Shown here: piece after piece, positions 34,504 through 44,547 of the stretch
How positions within the stretch are numbered: the stretch's first letter is position 1
Layout of the letters: every line of letters starts with the position of its first letter
Assembly (NCBI RefSeq): GCF_021533195.1
Contig: NZ_JAJNKB010000002.1
Coordinates: 558,001-622,000, forward strand
Source of the DNA: Portibacter marinus
GTDB taxonomy: Bacteria > Bacteroidota > Bacteroidia > Chitinophagales > Saprospiraceae
Reading direction: 5' to 3'
Length of the DNA: 64,000 bases
Made by a program: the position numbers and the translations under genes
The notes under the pieces: model-generated
Seen by the model: only the letters and a program-made list of their open reading frames with translations
Database searches by the model: none
Told to the model about the DNA's origin: nothing

Positions 34504-36042
34504 TTAATTTGTAGACTGCTCCATGGCCCTTTCAAGATCAGAGAAAGCGCCAACTGGTCCGTGAACACCGACGAGTAGATCAACCTTTATTTCATTGGAA
34601 TTGATATATTCAAATAGTGTTATGCCCTCCTGACGAATGGTTTCAAGAGGTTCACCTTCTCTTGGAGTTCTAAACAGATCACCCTGAAAAAGTAGATTGT
34701 GTTCGGGAATGTAAGCAATAAGAATGTTTTCTACATGTGTGGTTGGGCCAATATTTAGTATCTCCAGCGTCAAATGACTGTCTGAAATGGTCATACCATT
34801 TTTATTGACTGACGCCATAATTAAGGGTGCATTCTGAAATTCTCCATATCCGGCCAGTGTATGCTTGTAAGACCTGTAGTTTTCATAGAAATCTTCATCT
34901 CCCTCTGCTACTATAACCTTCGTACCTTGTTTCAGATACTCCATAAATCCACCAGAATGATCATCATGAAAATGAGAAATGAATAAATATTGAATAGGCT
35001 TATCAGGGTACCTTTTGCTGATTTCATTAATGACGACCTGACTGGCTCTATTGTCTAATGGTGCTTCTAAAATCACAATGAAATCATTGAAATTCACAAA
35101 AGCAGCGTTGTAGTCCTGATTTAGAATGTTTTTGATTAAAAAGACATCGGGTACTAATTCAACGATCTCCATTGGAGACCTCGATTGGTGGATCGGTTTA
35201 ACATATCGATAATCCTCTATTATTTTGACAAAGTCTGTTTGATCCTGAAATTTTACTTGAGTAAATTGATAGTCACGCATAAGATGACCATTGATTTCCT
35301 GAGTATTTTTTAAGGCCATATTAAAGCCATTGATCTTTTCGTATTGATCGAAGTGAAGGTTGATTTCTGAGTCCCCAAATGCATAATGATAGTCCAGATA
35401 GGATATTTTTTCAATTTGATAATTCGATTGGTTGATATAAATATCACAAAGATTTCCATTCAGTAATCCTGATAGTAAAAAATATTCTTTTTGATTTGAC
35501 GTGATTAGGTCTTGATACCTTAAAGATGATAAGTTTTCAGATAATGCTTTGAAGATTAGGGGTGTGAGACGCTGTTTCCAAACATTATCTGAATGATTGT
35601 TTTCAGTTGAGTGATAAGTTTGACCTTCTTTATTCAAAAAGTAAATAGAATCATTGGTTGTTAAGGTCATGGCATGATCGTTGAAGTAGGGCCATGATGT
35701 CTGCATTTCATTTAAGTACTGGTTGTTCGGAATGTTAAATTGTAATGAACCGTTTCGTTCCAACTTTTTATGGAGGCTGTCTGTGTTATAGCCTTGAAAG
35801 GGAGCGGTTACCATTCCATTATATTCTACACTCATAAAATTGATCGAATCTAATGCACTCTGTCCTCCATTGAATTCAATAGCAATCTTTAATATTTCGC
35901 GAGCCTGCTGATAAGAATCTAGAGCAGAAAGGTGATCAACTTTGAAACTTGAAGTTGGTTTATCATTGCAGGATGCAAACAGTAACGACAGAATTGATAA
36001 AATATAGATTCCCCAATCGTTCATTGATATTTTCTTACTCAT
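34504..36042 (-). CDS. Metallo-beta-lactamase-fold lipoprotein
   Basis: This 512-residue protein has a lipoprotein signal (LLFASC, Cys25). Residues ~45-290 are a beta-rich N-terminal domain without a motif I know. The C-terminal ~220 residues are a metallo-beta-lactamase fold with HFHDDHSGG at 357-365 (His357, His359, Asp361, His362), a following VAEGDE segment, NILIAYIPEHNLLFQGDLF and VGVHGPVG. This gives the full dinuclear metal set of a hydrolase. Family members with this lipoprotein form are often annotated as MBL-fold hydrolases of unknown substrate. The 18-bp palindrome at 36105-36122 lies upstream of its start. Confidence 0.83.
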   Translation of the reverse strand: MSKKISMNDWGIYILSILSLLFASCNDKPTSSFKVDHLSALDSYQQAREILKIAIEFNGGQSALDSINFMSVEYNGMVTAPFQGYNTDSLHKKLERNGSLQFNIPNNQYLNEMQTSWPYFNDHAMTLTTNDSIYFLNKEGQTYHSTENNHSDNVWKQRLTPLIFKALSENLSSLRYQDLITSNQKEYFLLSGLLNGNLCDIYINQSNYQIEKISYLDYHYAFGDSEINLHFDQYEKINGFNMALKNTQEINGHLMRDYQFTQVKFQDQTDFVKIIEDYRYVKPIHQSRSPMEIVELVPDVFLIKNILNQDYNAAFVNFNDFIVILEAPLDNRASQVVINEISKRYPDKPIQYLFISHFHDDHSGGFMEYLKQGTKVIVAEGDEDFYENYRSYKHTLAGYGEFQNAPLIMASVNKNGMTISDSHLTLEILNIGPTTHVENILIAYIPEHNLLFQGDLFRTPREGEPLETIRQEGITLFEYINSNEIKVDLLVGVHGPVGAFSDLERAMEQSTN

Positions 36043-36104
36043 CGTATCTCAGTGTTTTATAGTCTGCATCTTCAGAAGAAGATACTTTCTTCCAGGTGAA
36101 ACAT

Positions 36105-36122
36105 TATTTGATATATCAAATA
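36105..36122. promoter_or_regulatory. Perfect 18-bp palindrome upstream of the MBL gene
   Basis: TATTTGATATATCAAATA is fully self-complementary. It lies in the 147-bp gap, 63 bp before the MBL lipoprotein start and 68 bp past the end of the copper protein gene on the same strand. It is AT-rich, but 18 bases of exact symmetry suggest an operator. Confidence 0.45.
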
Positions 36123-36189
36123 TAATGAACTTTGAGAACGATTACTAATGTGGAATGATAAGAGATTGTTAAATAGTTTTTAGCAACAT

Positions 36190-38145
36190 TTACCTCACGA
36201 TCATCACACCACGCATGATCGAGGCATGGCCGGGAAAAGTACAAACGTACTGATAAGTCCCCGGTTGAGTAGGAGCTGTAAAGTAAATAGCATCGGAAGT
36301 ATGAGGTTGCATCAAATTAGTATGATACAATACATTGTCAGAGTCAGGTACATAGCCTTTTTCCATACCCTGAAGTCCTAGATCTACCGCTGCCTTCCCA
36401 ACCTGATCCGCCGTGTTTGGCTTTACAATTAGCAGGTTGTGTAGCATGTCATCATCGTTGTTGAATACCAATTTTATTTTACTTGCAGCTTTGACGGTAA
36501 ATTCCTTGATGTCATATTTTAGTCCAGGCTCTGTACCTATTTCTACTGTTCTATCAGGTCCATTTGTCCATGAACCAGGCATTTCTATAGGTCGTTTTGC
36601 TGATGTGATATCATTGATGGAAGCCATATCAGTATTGTGATCCGCATGATCGGATAAAGTACTTTGACCCTGAGGTATTTCATTGATGGTGTAATAACCC
36701 TTGTCGTGGAGTAATTCTTCATTCCCTTTACTGTTGACTCCTGATGCATTGATTTCGTAAATGTATCCCTTTCGTAAACCAGAAAAATAAATTCTGACAG
36801 ATTTGTGATCCTCCCCAATTTCTATCTTGGAAATTTGCTTAGATTCCTGATTAATAATTGGACTTCCATAAATGGAATGGTATTTATAATTGAAGTCGGT
36901 AATACTATATGAGTTTTTATTCAAGGCTGTTTCAGGCTTGACTTCTTTAGTAAAATTAATGAGGAATCCGTCAGGTTGGATTTTAACCTCAGACATTTCA
37001 AACGGAACCTTACCATTCCAGGTCAAACGCTGCAGACCATACATTTCCTTGCCGGTTGAGGACCAACCCCTACTGGTCATACCTACATACAGCGAAGGAG
37101 TTTCATCAAAAAGCAGTCGTAGAATTCCGGATTCAAAGCCTTCCCGAAAGGGAAAGCAAATTCCTTGATAGACACCATTAACCCTTTCCTGAAAAACACG
37201 CATAATTTTAGAATGGCCCTGATCTCCAACGAGAAGTTGGCCCTTGAAAGGTCCAAATCCTTCTGGAATTACAACCAGATCAGAGGTGGAAATCCCCATC
37301 AGGGTATGTGGAAACCATACTGAGGGAGGTTTGACCCCAGGTACTTTTTGACTATAATCATACAGCGTTGTTTCTTCTTCAATGACAATATCACTTTCTT
37401 TTAAATTTACAGTCGAACCTTCTTCTTCAGACCATTTTAGACCTGCTGGGTTTCCCACAAAATCTCCTTGTTCTACGTGAGTCATTCTACCTGAACCTAC
37501 CCAATCCCCTTGATTCTCAGTATAAAATAGATCACCATTGGCATTAAAACCAATGCCAGCAGGTGAACGCATACCTGCAGCGATCGGTATCAATTTTCCA
37601 TCAGTGGTGATTTTGACTACCCAACCACGCCATTTCGACAAGCTCGCACCTTTTCCTATCCAGCCTAGATTCAAGCTCACGATCATATCACCATTAGGCA
37701 GGAACTTAGGTCCGTAAGAGTATTCATGATAATTACCGTCTAATGGCCAACTGTAAATATTCTCATATGAATCCGCCTTTCCGTCCTGGTCTTTGTCCGT
37801 GACTTTTGTCAATTCCCCGCGCTGTGCCAGATAATAAGAGCCATTTCTCCAATTAAGTCCCAATGGTTCATGTAGACCATGAGCGAATCTCGAATAAATG
37901 GGACTTGAAGAGGCAGGATTGGTGATTTCCCAAATTTCTCCTCTTCTCGTTGTTATGCCCAATTTGCCCCCATCATTAAAAACCATCCCTCCTACTTCTA
38001 AGATCACATCATCCGGAATGGGCACGTCCATAATTTGATAATACGCATTCTCTTTGACACCGTCTGTTAATTGTGCGTGCACAATTATAAGGCCCAGCAT
38101 GGCCAAAAAAGTTAATGTTGATTTCTTAATTATATTACATTGCAT
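36190..38145 (-). CDS. Sugar-dehydrogenase-like propeller with blue-copper domain
   Basis: Start at the ATG at 38145, which overlaps the stop of the preceding gene (TAATG); the frame two codons longer would need TTG. The 651-residue protein has a signal peptide ending VHAQ near residue 25. A six-bladed beta-propeller of the glucose/sorbosone dehydrogenase type follows (LGLNWRNGSYYLAQRGELTK, PAGIGFNANGDLFYTENQ, LLVGDQGHSKIMRV). After an Ig-like linker (~400-500), residues ~530-651 are a cupredoxin with His569 (MLHNLL), Cys635 (YVCTFPGH), His640 and Met644, the azurin/auracyanin ligand set. It may oxidise a sugar and pass electrons to its own copper site. The dehydrogenase activity is unproven. 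Confidence 0.83.
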   Translation of the reverse strand: MQCNIIKKSTLTFLAMLGLIIVHAQLTDGVKENAYYQIMDVPIPDDVILEVGGMVFNDGGKLGITTRRGEIWEITNPASSSPIYSRFAHGLHEPLGLNWRNGSYYLAQRGELTKVTDKDQDGKADSYENIYSWPLDGNYHEYSYGPKFLPNGDMIVSLNLGWIGKGASLSKWRGWVVKITTDGKLIPIAAGMRSPAGIGFNANGDLFYTENQGDWVGSGRMTHVEQGDFVGNPAGLKWSEEEGSTVNLKESDIVIEEETTLYDYSQKVPGVKPPSVWFPHTLMGISTSDLVVIPEGFGPFKGQLLVGDQGHSKIMRVFQERVNGVYQGICFPFREGFESGILRLLFDETPSLYVGMTSRGWSSTGKEMYGLQRLTWNGKVPFEMSEVKIQPDGFLINFTKEVKPETALNKNSYSITDFNYKYHSIYGSPIINQESKQISKIEIGEDHKSVRIYFSGLRKGYIYEINASGVNSKGNEELLHDKGYYTINEIPQGQSTLSDHADHNTDMASINDITSAKRPIEMPGSWTNGPDRTVEIGTEPGLKYDIKEFTVKAASKIKLVFNNDDDMLHNLLIVKPNTADQVGKAAVDLGLQGMEKGYVPDSDNVLYHTNLMQPHTSDAIYFTAPTQPGTYQYVCTFPGHASIMRGVMIVR

Positions 38146-39977
38146 TACCAAAATAATTTATAGGTGGTGGAAGAGTTGGCATCCATTTTAACAGTGAGTT
38201 CTTTACCGTTCAAAGTAGCGTCCGGCGATTCGATATAATATTGACCAGAGACAGAATACAATCCATTGGGTAGAAGCTTGATCTGATCGGACTTAACCAG
38301 CACAAGATCTTGTGTCTGATCGCTTTTCAAGAGCTCAATAGTTCTATTCAGTTTCCGTTCATTTTTAGAGGGATAAATAACATCCTTCCACTCCATGCCT
38401 TCACTTTTGTAATGAAAAACAGGTTGACCATTTTCATTTATTTCATAACCTTGGAAGGCTACCTGTTTATCTTTGATGGATTTAAATGGAAAACCATCTG
38501 TGGCTTCCAGTGCAGCATTAAGTGGCATTAGAATTTGAGGTTCTCCTCGACTCCTCCACATATCTGTAAGATCGGCAAAATCGCCACCCCAGAATTTTAA
38601 TAGTGCACCTTCGTGAAGATCGTAGGAATAGTGGATGCCTTCAGGTGATCCTACAGAAATTGCATGCGTTCTTTTTTTGTCGTTATACATGACGAAACTT
38701 CGAATCATTTCTGTCTCCTGTACAGTTTTAATTTGAATGGCATCTTCTTTATTGGAAGATCCTCTTGGATTATGGTTAGCAAGACTTCTCCTATAAATTC
38801 CGGGACCTTCGTAATCCATTAAAATTCGCGAAATCCATGTGTCATCATAATATCTAAATTCGAACGGATGGGTCCCTTTCTCTAAATACACTTGCCCATA
38901 AACTTCATCAAATCCCGGGTTCCCTTCATTGTGAATAATCAGTGAATCGTTAATGAGCAAATCTCCACCTTCATCTATTCCAGTGTAAAAAAGGTAGTTG
39001 CCAGTGACTGGAACCTGGAGTTCTGCATTAAAAATGAGACCATAGTGATCTTCCTTTTCGTTAGCAACACTTGGATCCAAGGAAGTGGCACCCCCTTCTT
39101 TAACAATTCGGACCGTATCAAAATTTGGAAAAACTACCCCATCAGGATGTTCAAAGTACTGGTATGAAATGTTAGATAAGACCAGAGAGTCTTGCGTGTA
39201 GGACTTATAGGATATATTTCTAAAAGCCACATTACCATGGTCGCCCTGTATGATTAATGGTCCATATGGAGCCTCGCCATCCAAAAAAGGTCCTCGGGTC
39301 GGTCCTGTCAATTCAATGTTTTCATGCACAAGAATTCCATTATGGTAAACGTGATCAAACTTGGCGTTGGCAATTTTACGTCCATCACGATCAAATTTTG
39401 GAGCACGAAAGAACGCATCGATTTGTTGCCAAAGTCCGGGGGCTTTACTGCTGTTAATGCTTGGTGGATGTCCTTCGAAACCCTCTTTTCCCTTTCCTCT
39501 TGAGTCGTCCCACCTTTCGTAGATCGCTCCTGAATCGGATATACCGGGTTCTTTTACTCCATAACTGTCAAATATTTGTAGTTCATATCTACCCTGAAAA
39601 TACATACCAGAATTGGAGCCTTTAGGTACCAGATATTCAAATTTGATATGCAGATCCCCATGTTCCATTTTTGTTCGAATAGCATTGTTTCCCTGCTCAC
39701 CCATCTTATTGGCTAAAATACCGGTGCCTTCCTCTAAATCGAAGCTACCGGGATCTTCAAAATCTGCGTAAACGCCACCGACTATCTTCCAATTATCTCC
39801 CTCGCTTTCAAATGCCTCTAAATCTTTTAATTCCAATTGGTCGAAAGGTAACTCGGTGATCTGAATGTTTTCATTTTGATCCATAGAGATGGAATCCATT
39901 TCCAATTCTTCTTCATTGCTACATGAAGCAATTGTGAAAAAGACTGAGCATAATGCTAGTCGACTTAAAAAATGCAT
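38145..39977 (-). CDS. DUF1080 (3-keto-disaccharide hydrolase-like) plus PA14 lipoprotein
   Basis: Starting from the ATG at 39977, this 610-residue protein has a lipoprotein signal with Cys20 (FFTIASC); the frame extends further upstream but without a signal. Residues ~45-255 are the DUF1080 concanavalin-like domain (WKIVGGVYADFEDPG, EYLVPKGSNSGMYFQGRYEL, NGILVHENIELTGPTRG). Residues ~260-385 are PA14-like (YFEHPDGVVFPNFDTVRI, GNYLFYTGIDEGGDLLIND, GTHPFEFRYYDD). A C-terminal ~220 residues contains a KFWGGDFADLTDMWRSRGEP segment. Related proteins act on oxidised disaccharides. It is translationally coupled to the downstream copper protein. Confidence 0.83.
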   Translation of the reverse strand: MHFLSRLALCSVFFTIASCSNEEELEMDSISMDQNENIQITELPFDQLELKDLEAFESEGDNWKIVGGVYADFEDPGSFDLEEGTGILANKMGEQGNNAIRTKMEHGDLHIKFEYLVPKGSNSGMYFQGRYELQIFDSYGVKEPGISDSGAIYERWDDSRGKGKEGFEGHPPSINSSKAPGLWQQIDAFFRAPKFDRDGRKIANAKFDHVYHNGILVHENIELTGPTRGPFLDGEAPYGPLIIQGDHGNVAFRNISYKSYTQDSLVLSNISYQYFEHPDGVVFPNFDTVRIVKEGGATSLDPSVANEKEDHYGLIFNAELQVPVTGNYLFYTGIDEGGDLLINDSLIIHNEGNPGFDEVYGQVYLEKGTHPFEFRYYDDTWISRILMDYEGPGIYRRSLANHNPRGSSNKEDAIQIKTVQETEMIRSFVMYNDKKRTHAISVGSPEGIHYSYDLHEGALLKFWGGDFADLTDMWRSRGEPQILMPLNAALEATDGFPFKSIKDKQVAFQGYEINENGQPVFHYKSEGMEWKDVIYPSKNERKLNRTIELLKSDQTQDLVLVKSDQIKLLPNGLYSVSGQYYIESPDATLNGKELTVKMDANSSTTYKLFW

Positions 39978-40200
39978 TGAGATTAGTTTTGATGTCAATG
40001 ATAAATAGGAGATTAAGACAAAACAATATAAGAATATTGTTAGGATGGAATGGTCTATTGTGCTATTGAATTGGACGGAATAAGAAATATTAAGATATTT
40101 TGGATCAATACTTAGAATGATCAAAAGGCATTAACCAATTGTTAGTGAAGGAAGGAAGAAAATCGAAGATTAAAAGAGATGGTTAGAAGGAGAAAATTAG

Positions 40201-40273
40201 TGATCGGTCTGGGGCTCGAACCCAGGACCCACGCCTTAAAAGGGCGTTGCTCTACCAACTGAGCTAACCGATC
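40201..40273 (-). tRNA. tRNA-Lys (anticodon TTT)
   Basis: The minus strand folds into a full cloverleaf. The acceptor GATCGGT pairs with ACCGATC. The D arm is GCTC...GAGC. The anticodon stem ACGCC/GGCGT encloses the loop CTTTTAA (anticodon TTT). The T arm is CTGGG-TTCGAGC-CCCAG. The discriminator is A. The CCA end is not encoded. The length is 73 nt. Confidence 0.97.
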
Positions 40274-40323
40274 TCCCATGTTTTGTTCTTGCACAAAATT
40301 GCTTGATTTCTCAAACGGGATTG

Positions 40324-40353
40324 CAAAGATAATAGTATATCTAAAACATCCAA
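40324..40353 (-). promoter_or_regulatory. Promoter of tRNA-Lys
   Basis: On the minus strand TTG (40353-40351), a 19-bp spacer, and TATCTTTG (40331-40324) match the Bacteroidota -33/-7 consensus exactly. Transcription would start near 40317, about 44 nt before the mature tRNA 5' end. Confidence 0.75.
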
Positions 40354-40381
40354 GAAGATTAAATTAGAAATTACAAAAAAA

Positions 40382-41293
40382 TCATATTACAAACTGTTCG
40401 CCGTCCTTTGCCAGTGCTACATTGGGGAACACACTTTGAGCTTCTTCCTGCAGGGAAGTCAGGTCCCTGTACCTGGAGGAATAATGACCTATAATTAATT
40501 TCTTGACATTTGCCTGAACAGCGATGTTTGCAGCTTGCTTTGCTGTAGAATGCCCGCGCTCCTTGGCCTTCTCCTTCAATTCGTCAAGATAAGTTGCTTC
40601 ATGATATAGCAGGTCTACATTCTTTACTATCTTGACGAGTCCGGGATCATAGGTGGTGTCGGAGCAAAACGCATAGGACTTTGGCGGAGGAGGATCATTG
40701 GTTAATTCATCGTTTTGCAGCACCTTTCCGTTTTCACGAATAATGTTCTCACCTTTTTTAGCCTTTTGAATTTCAGGAATGGTTAATTGGTATTCCTTGA
40801 TTTTCTCTGGGATAATATTCCTTTCTTTTATTTTTTCTTTAAATAAAAAACCAGTGGTGGGAACGCGATGCTTTAATGGAATGGTGTGTACGGTCAAAAA
40901 TTGATCCTCGAAAATCACTTCTTCGGTGTAAGCCTGAATTTCTATTATTTCAAGTGGGAAGCTGAGGTAAAGGCTTCCGATGTCTTTCAATACTTCAATG
41001 AATTTCACAAGTCCTATTGGTCCGAATAAAGTAAGACGATCAGTTCTGCCATTGAGGGTGAAGGAGGTTAATAATCCAGGTAGACCAAAAAAGTGATCCC
41101 CGTGAAGATGGCTTATGAAGATTTCGTGAATACGAGACTTTTTGATCTTGAGATCCTTGATCCGTATTTGCGTGCCCTCGCCGCAGTCAATCAAATAATT
41201 TTTGCGCTCCGTACTCAGAACTTGTGATGTAGTAAATCTTTGGAGTGTCGGGATTGCAGAGTTGCAACCCAGGATCGTAAGCTTTAAGCTCAT
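40382..41293 (-). CDS. rnz: Ribonuclease Z
   Basis: This 303-residue metallo-beta-lactamase-fold RNase has the signature SHLHGDH at 61-67, with NYLIDCGEGTQIRI before it, PTTGFLFKEK, AFCSDTTYDP and HEATYLDE in order, and GHSTAKQAANIA plus IIGHYSSRY towards the end. It processes the 3' end of tRNA precursors. The tRNA-Lys gene downstream lacks an encoded CCA, the kind of precursor RNase Z matures. It is 4 bp from the STAS gene with which it forms a two-gene operon. Confidence 0.94.
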   Translation of the reverse strand: MSLKLTILGCNSAIPTLQRFTTSQVLSTERKNYLIDCGEGTQIRIKDLKIKKSRIHEIFISHLHGDHFFGLPGLLTSFTLNGRTDRLTLFGPIGLVKFIEVLKDIGSLYLSFPLEIIEIQAYTEEVIFEDQFLTVHTIPLKHRVPTTGFLFKEKIKERNIIPEKIKEYQLTIPEIQKAKKGENIIRENGKVLQNDELTNDPPPPKSYAFCSDTTYDPGLVKIVKNVDLLYHEATYLDELKEKAKERGHSTAKQAANIAVQANVKKLIIGHYSSRYRDLTSLQEEAQSVFPNVALAKDGEQFVI

Positions 41294-41297
41294 TCTA

Positions 41298-41675
41298 TTA
41301 CTCCACTTCCTTATCTAGTGTGCGTTCTAATTCTTCTGTGTCGATGTAGTCAATAGATTCCTTAAGACTTGGCATTAAGGTTAAGATGGTCTCAAGTCTG
41401 CTTATTTCAATGAGTCGCTGTACACTTGGATGATCGATTCCGGTAAGCACAAAAGTTCCGTAGCCTTTCCAAAGTCTGTTAGCGGTCAATATGGCACTTA
41501 AACCTGACGAATCGACATACTTGACCTGGGATAAATCAAAGATTAAATTTCTAACACCCTCGTTTCTAAGAAAAACAAATTCCGACTTGAGATTTGGGGC
41601 AATTAGAGAGTTTAAATTTTCTTCCTGCAATTGGAATACTGAATACTTTTCTTCTTTATCTACGTTGTATTTCAT
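41298..41675 (-). CDS. STAS-domain protein (anti-sigma factor antagonist type)
   Basis: The ATG at 41675 gives 125 residues; the frame one codon longer would start TTG. It is a single STAS domain: NLIFDLSQVKYVDSSGLSAIL, with Ser56/Ser57 in the position phosphorylated in SpoIIAA-type proteins, then YGTFVLTGIDHPSVQRLIEIS. It could antagonise an anti-sigma kinase or take part in another STAS signal relay. No kinase or phosphatase partner gene is nearby, so the partner is elsewhere. It is cotranscribed with rnz. Confidence 0.87.
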   Translation of the reverse strand: MKYNVDKEEKYSVFQLQEENLNSLIAPNLKSEFVFLRNEGVRNLIFDLSQVKYVDSSGLSAILTANRLWKGYGTFVLTGIDHPSVQRLIEISRLETILTLMPSLKESIDYIDTEELERTLDKEVE

Positions 41676-41719
41676 CAATGCTTTCTTTAATATTAAGGTT
41701 CTTCAAGGTTTATCAGTCA

Positions 41720-41748
41720 CAAATTTATTCAAATTTATAGGACTTCAA
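41720..41748 (-). promoter_or_regulatory. Promoter of the STAS-rnz operon
   Basis: TTG (41748-41746), an 18-bp spacer and TAAATTTG (41727-41720) on the minus strand match the Bacteroidota consensus. A second TAAATTTG lies 10 bp upstream (41737-41730). The inferred start is near 41713, leaving a ~38-nt leader. Confidence 0.65.
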
Positions 41749-41933
41749 AGTAAAATTATATATTAAACGCATAAATCATTGATAACGAATAAGATTTGAC
41801 CTAAGTCGTTATAATTGAGTTAAATTTAAGTCGAACTTTAACAAAAGGCTTGGAATATGGTTGATATAAATACGCCATTTTAACAGTTGAAATACTGTGG
41901 CACGCTTTTTTTAGTAAATACGGCTGAGTACTA
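41749..41933. other. Remainder of the STAS-clpC intergenic region
   Basis: The gap between the divergent STAS and clpC genes is 307 bp. Apart from the two promoters listed, it holds an imperfect operator-like repeat ACAGT-N6-ACTGT at 41883-41898, about 36 bp before the clpC -35 box. No ORF or RNA gene is visible. Confidence 0.4.
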
Positions 41934-41962
41934 TTGATATCTAGCGGAATTAATAGTATAAT
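41934..41962 (+). promoter_or_regulatory. Promoter of clpC
   Basis: TTGATA at 41934-41939, a 17-bp spacer and TATAAT at 41957-41962 fit a classical sigma-70 promoter, and TATAATTG is one mismatch from TAnnTTTG. The transcript would start near 41970, giving a leader of only ~13 nt before the ATG at 41983. Confidence 0.6.
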
Positions 41963-41982
41963 TGTTACATGTAAATTAGAAT

Positions 41983-44529
41983 ATGAATAATAAAAAATTT
42001 TCACCAAGAGTAAAGAAAATCATCTCACACAGTCGAGATGAAGCTTTGCGTCTAGGTCATGACTATATAGGTACGGAACATTTATTACTTGGCGTTCTTA
42101 AGGACAAGGACAGTTTGGCGGTAAAGGTTCTAAACTCTATGGAAATTGATCTGAATGAGATAAAATATAAGGTAGAGGAGAATACCAGTTCTAATAAGTC
42201 TGGTGACACAAGCCTTAATGTGGGTAATATACCATTGAATAAGCAGGCTGAGAAAGTACTAAAAGTTACTTTTTTAGAGGCAAAGATGTATAAGAATGAT
42301 GAGATAAGTCCCGAACACCTTATGCTATCTATATTGAGACATAAAGAAAATCTGGCAGCTAAAGTTTTATATGAATATGACATTGATTATGAAAACTTTA
42401 AGAGCGAATTAGAATATGTGAGTCAGGAGGAGTCTGAATATTTTACAGAGTATATGGATGAAACGCCTTCGGATTCTGATGTACCTATGGAAGATGAAGG
42501 AAGTAGCGAGGGTTATTCACGAAAAGGATCTTCAAAGTCGAGGACTCCGGTTTTGGATAATTTTGGTCGAGATGTCACGAAATTGGCGCAAGACGGTAAA
42601 TTAGATCCCATCATTGGACGTGAAGAAGAGATAGAGCGTGTATCTCAAATTCTGAGTAAACGTAAGAAAAACAATCCGATCTTAATTGGTGAGCCTGGTG
42701 TAGGTAAAACAGCTATTGTTGAAGGATTGGCACTGAGAATTAATCAGAAGAAAGTTTCGAGATCTTTATTCAATAAAAGACTGGTGATGCTGGATCTTGC
42801 AGCCTTGGTTGCCGGAACAAAGTACAGAGGTCAGTTTGAAGAGCGAATGAAAGCCATTATGAATGAGCTTGAAAAATCGAGAGATGTTATACTTTTCATT
42901 GACGAAATTCATACCATTGTAGGTGCAGGTGGTGCCACTGGTTCATTGGATGCGTCTAATATATTTAAGCCTGCCTTGGCCAGAGGAGAATTGCAGTGCA
43001 TAGGTGCTTCTACCCTCGATGAGTACAGACAACATATTGAAAAGGATGGAGCATTAGACAGAAGGTTCCAGAAGGTGTTGATCGAACCACCATCAGTAGA
43101 TGAAGCAATTCACATCCTACATAATATTAAGTCTAAATACGAAGAGTTTCACAATGTGGATTATTCTGATGAGGCTATTGAAGCTTGTGTGAACTTTAGT
43201 GATCGATACATCAGTGATCGATTTTTACCTGATAAGGCCATCGATATTTTGGATGAGGTGGGAGCGAGAACCCATCTTAAAAACATTCATGTTCCAAAAT
43301 ATATTGAAGATCTTGAAAATAAGATTGAAGAGATTAAAGAAGCTAAAAATCAGGCAGTTAAGAATCAGCAGTATGAAAAAGCAGCTGATCTGAGAGATAC
43401 AGAGTCTAAATTAATTCGGAAATTGGAACAGGGAAAAGCAGACTGGGAAGAAGAGGCAAAATCCAAGAGATATCCGGTTGAAGAAGAAAATATTGCTGAG
43501 GTGATTGCAATGATGACGGGAATCCCAGTGAGCAGAGTGGCTCAGAGTGAAAGCAATAAGCTTGTGCATATGAGCGATGATCTTCAGAAAATGGTTATCG
43601 GACAGAACGAAGCGATCGTAAAAATTACCAAGGCAATTCAAAGGAATAGGGTAGGACTTAAAGATCCTAAGAAGCCGATAGGTTCATTTATATTTTTAGG
43701 TCCGACGGGAGTAGGTAAGACAGAATTGGCGAAAGCTTTGGCAAGATATATGTTCGACAATGAAGATTCATTGATTAGAATTGACATGAGCGAATACATG
43801 GAAAAATTCTCTGTGAGTAGATTGATAGGTGCTCCTCCTGGATACGTTGGATATGAAGAAGGTGGACAACTTACTGAAAAGGTTAGAAGAAAGCCATACT
43901 CTGTCATTCTGCTGGATGAGATTGAGAAAGCACACCCAGATGTATACAATATCCTATTACAGGTGTTGGATGATGGTCAATTGACTGATGGTTTGGGAAG
44001 GAAAGTGGATTTTAAAAATGCATTGATCATCATGACTTCCAATATTGGAGTCAGACAGTTGAAAGATTTTGGTCAGGGTGTAGGATTCGCTACTCAATCC
44101 AGAAAAGAGTCTGCTGAAGACCATTCTAAGTCTGTGATACAGAATGCTTTGAAAAGGACATTCTCACCTGAGTTTTTAAATAGGATTGATGATTTGGTCA
44201 TCTTTAACAGTTTGGATAAGGAGGATATCTTTAAAATTATTGACATCAGCCTAGCGGATCTGTTTAGTAGGCTAGAGGGCATGAATTACAATTTAGAATT
44301 GTCAAAAGAGGCAAAAGAGTTTGTTGCGGAAAAAGGATTTGATCCTCAGTACGGAGCAAGACCCTTGAACAGAGCGATTCAGAAGTACATTGAAGATCCT
44401 TTAGCAGAATTTATCCTGACAAATAATCCGGATGAGAAAAGCAAGTTAATAGCGAAGATGAATAAGGAGAAAGATGGATTAAAGATTGAATTTGCAAAGA
44501 AGGTAAAATCAGAAGATATTAAAAAGTAA
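41983..44529 (+). CDS. clpC: ClpC-type AAA+ unfoldase
   Basis: This 848-residue protein has an N-terminal Clp_N double repeat (1-145), a flexible acidic/serine linker (~150-190), and AAA domain 1 with Walker A GEPGVGKT at 236-243. A UVR-type coiled segment (~445-495, [16 protein letters not shown]) marks it as ClpC rather than ClpA. AAA domain 2 has Walker A GPTGVGKT at 573-580 and the small D2 domain. The loop [10 protein letters not shown] carries a VGF tripeptide suited to docking ClpP. It should feed damaged or tagged proteins to ClpP. It is transcribed from its own promoter and ends at a strong terminator before infC. Confidence 0.95.
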   Translation: MNNKKFSPRVKKIISHSRDEALRLGHDYIGTEHLLLGVLKDKDSLAVKVLNSMEIDLNEIKYKVEENTSSNKSGDTSLNVGNIPLNKQAEKVLKVTFLEAKMYKNDEISPEHLMLSILRHKENLAAKVLYEYDIDYENFKSELEYVSQEESEYFTEYMDETPSDSDVPMEDEGSSEGYSRKGSSKSRTPVLDNFGRDVTKLAQDGKLDPIIGREEEIERVSQILSKRKKNNPILIGEPGVGKTAIVEGLALRINQKKVSRSLFNKRLVMLDLAALVAGTKYRGQFEERMKAIMNELEKSRDVILFIDEIHTIVGAGGATGSLDASNIFKPALARGELQCIGASTLDEYRQHIEKDGALDRRFQKVLIEPPSVDEAIHILHNIKSKYEEFHNVDYSDEAIEACVNFSDRYISDRFLPDKAIDILDEVGARTHLKNIHVPKYIEDLENKIEEIKEAKNQAVKNQQYEKAADLRDTESKLIRKLEQGKADWEEEAKSKRYPVEEENIAEVIAMMTGIPVSRVAQSESNKLVHMSDDLQKMVIGQNEAIVKITKAIQRNRVGLKDPKKPIGSFIFLGPTGVGKTELAKALARYMFDNEDSLIRIDMSEYMEKFSVSRLIGAPPGYVGYEEGGQLTEKVRRKPYSVILLDEIEKAHPDVYNILLQVLDDGQLTDGLGRKVDFKNALIIMTSNIGVRQLKDFGQGVGFATQSRKESAEDHSKSVIQNALKRTFSPEFLNRIDDLVIFNSLDKEDIFKIIDISLADLFSRLEGMNYNLELSKEAKEFVAEKGFDPQYGARPLNRAIQKYIEDPLAEFILTNNPDEKSKLIAKMNKEKDGLKIEFAKKVKSEDIKK

Positions 44530-44547
44530 GAAATATTGAACTAAAGA

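Noticed and set aside
41897-41914. TGGCACG resembling the -24 half of a sigma-54 promoter before clpC
   Set aside because: The matching -12 GC is absent at the required distance (the sequence is T-rich there), and a good sigma-70-type promoter lies closer to the gene.
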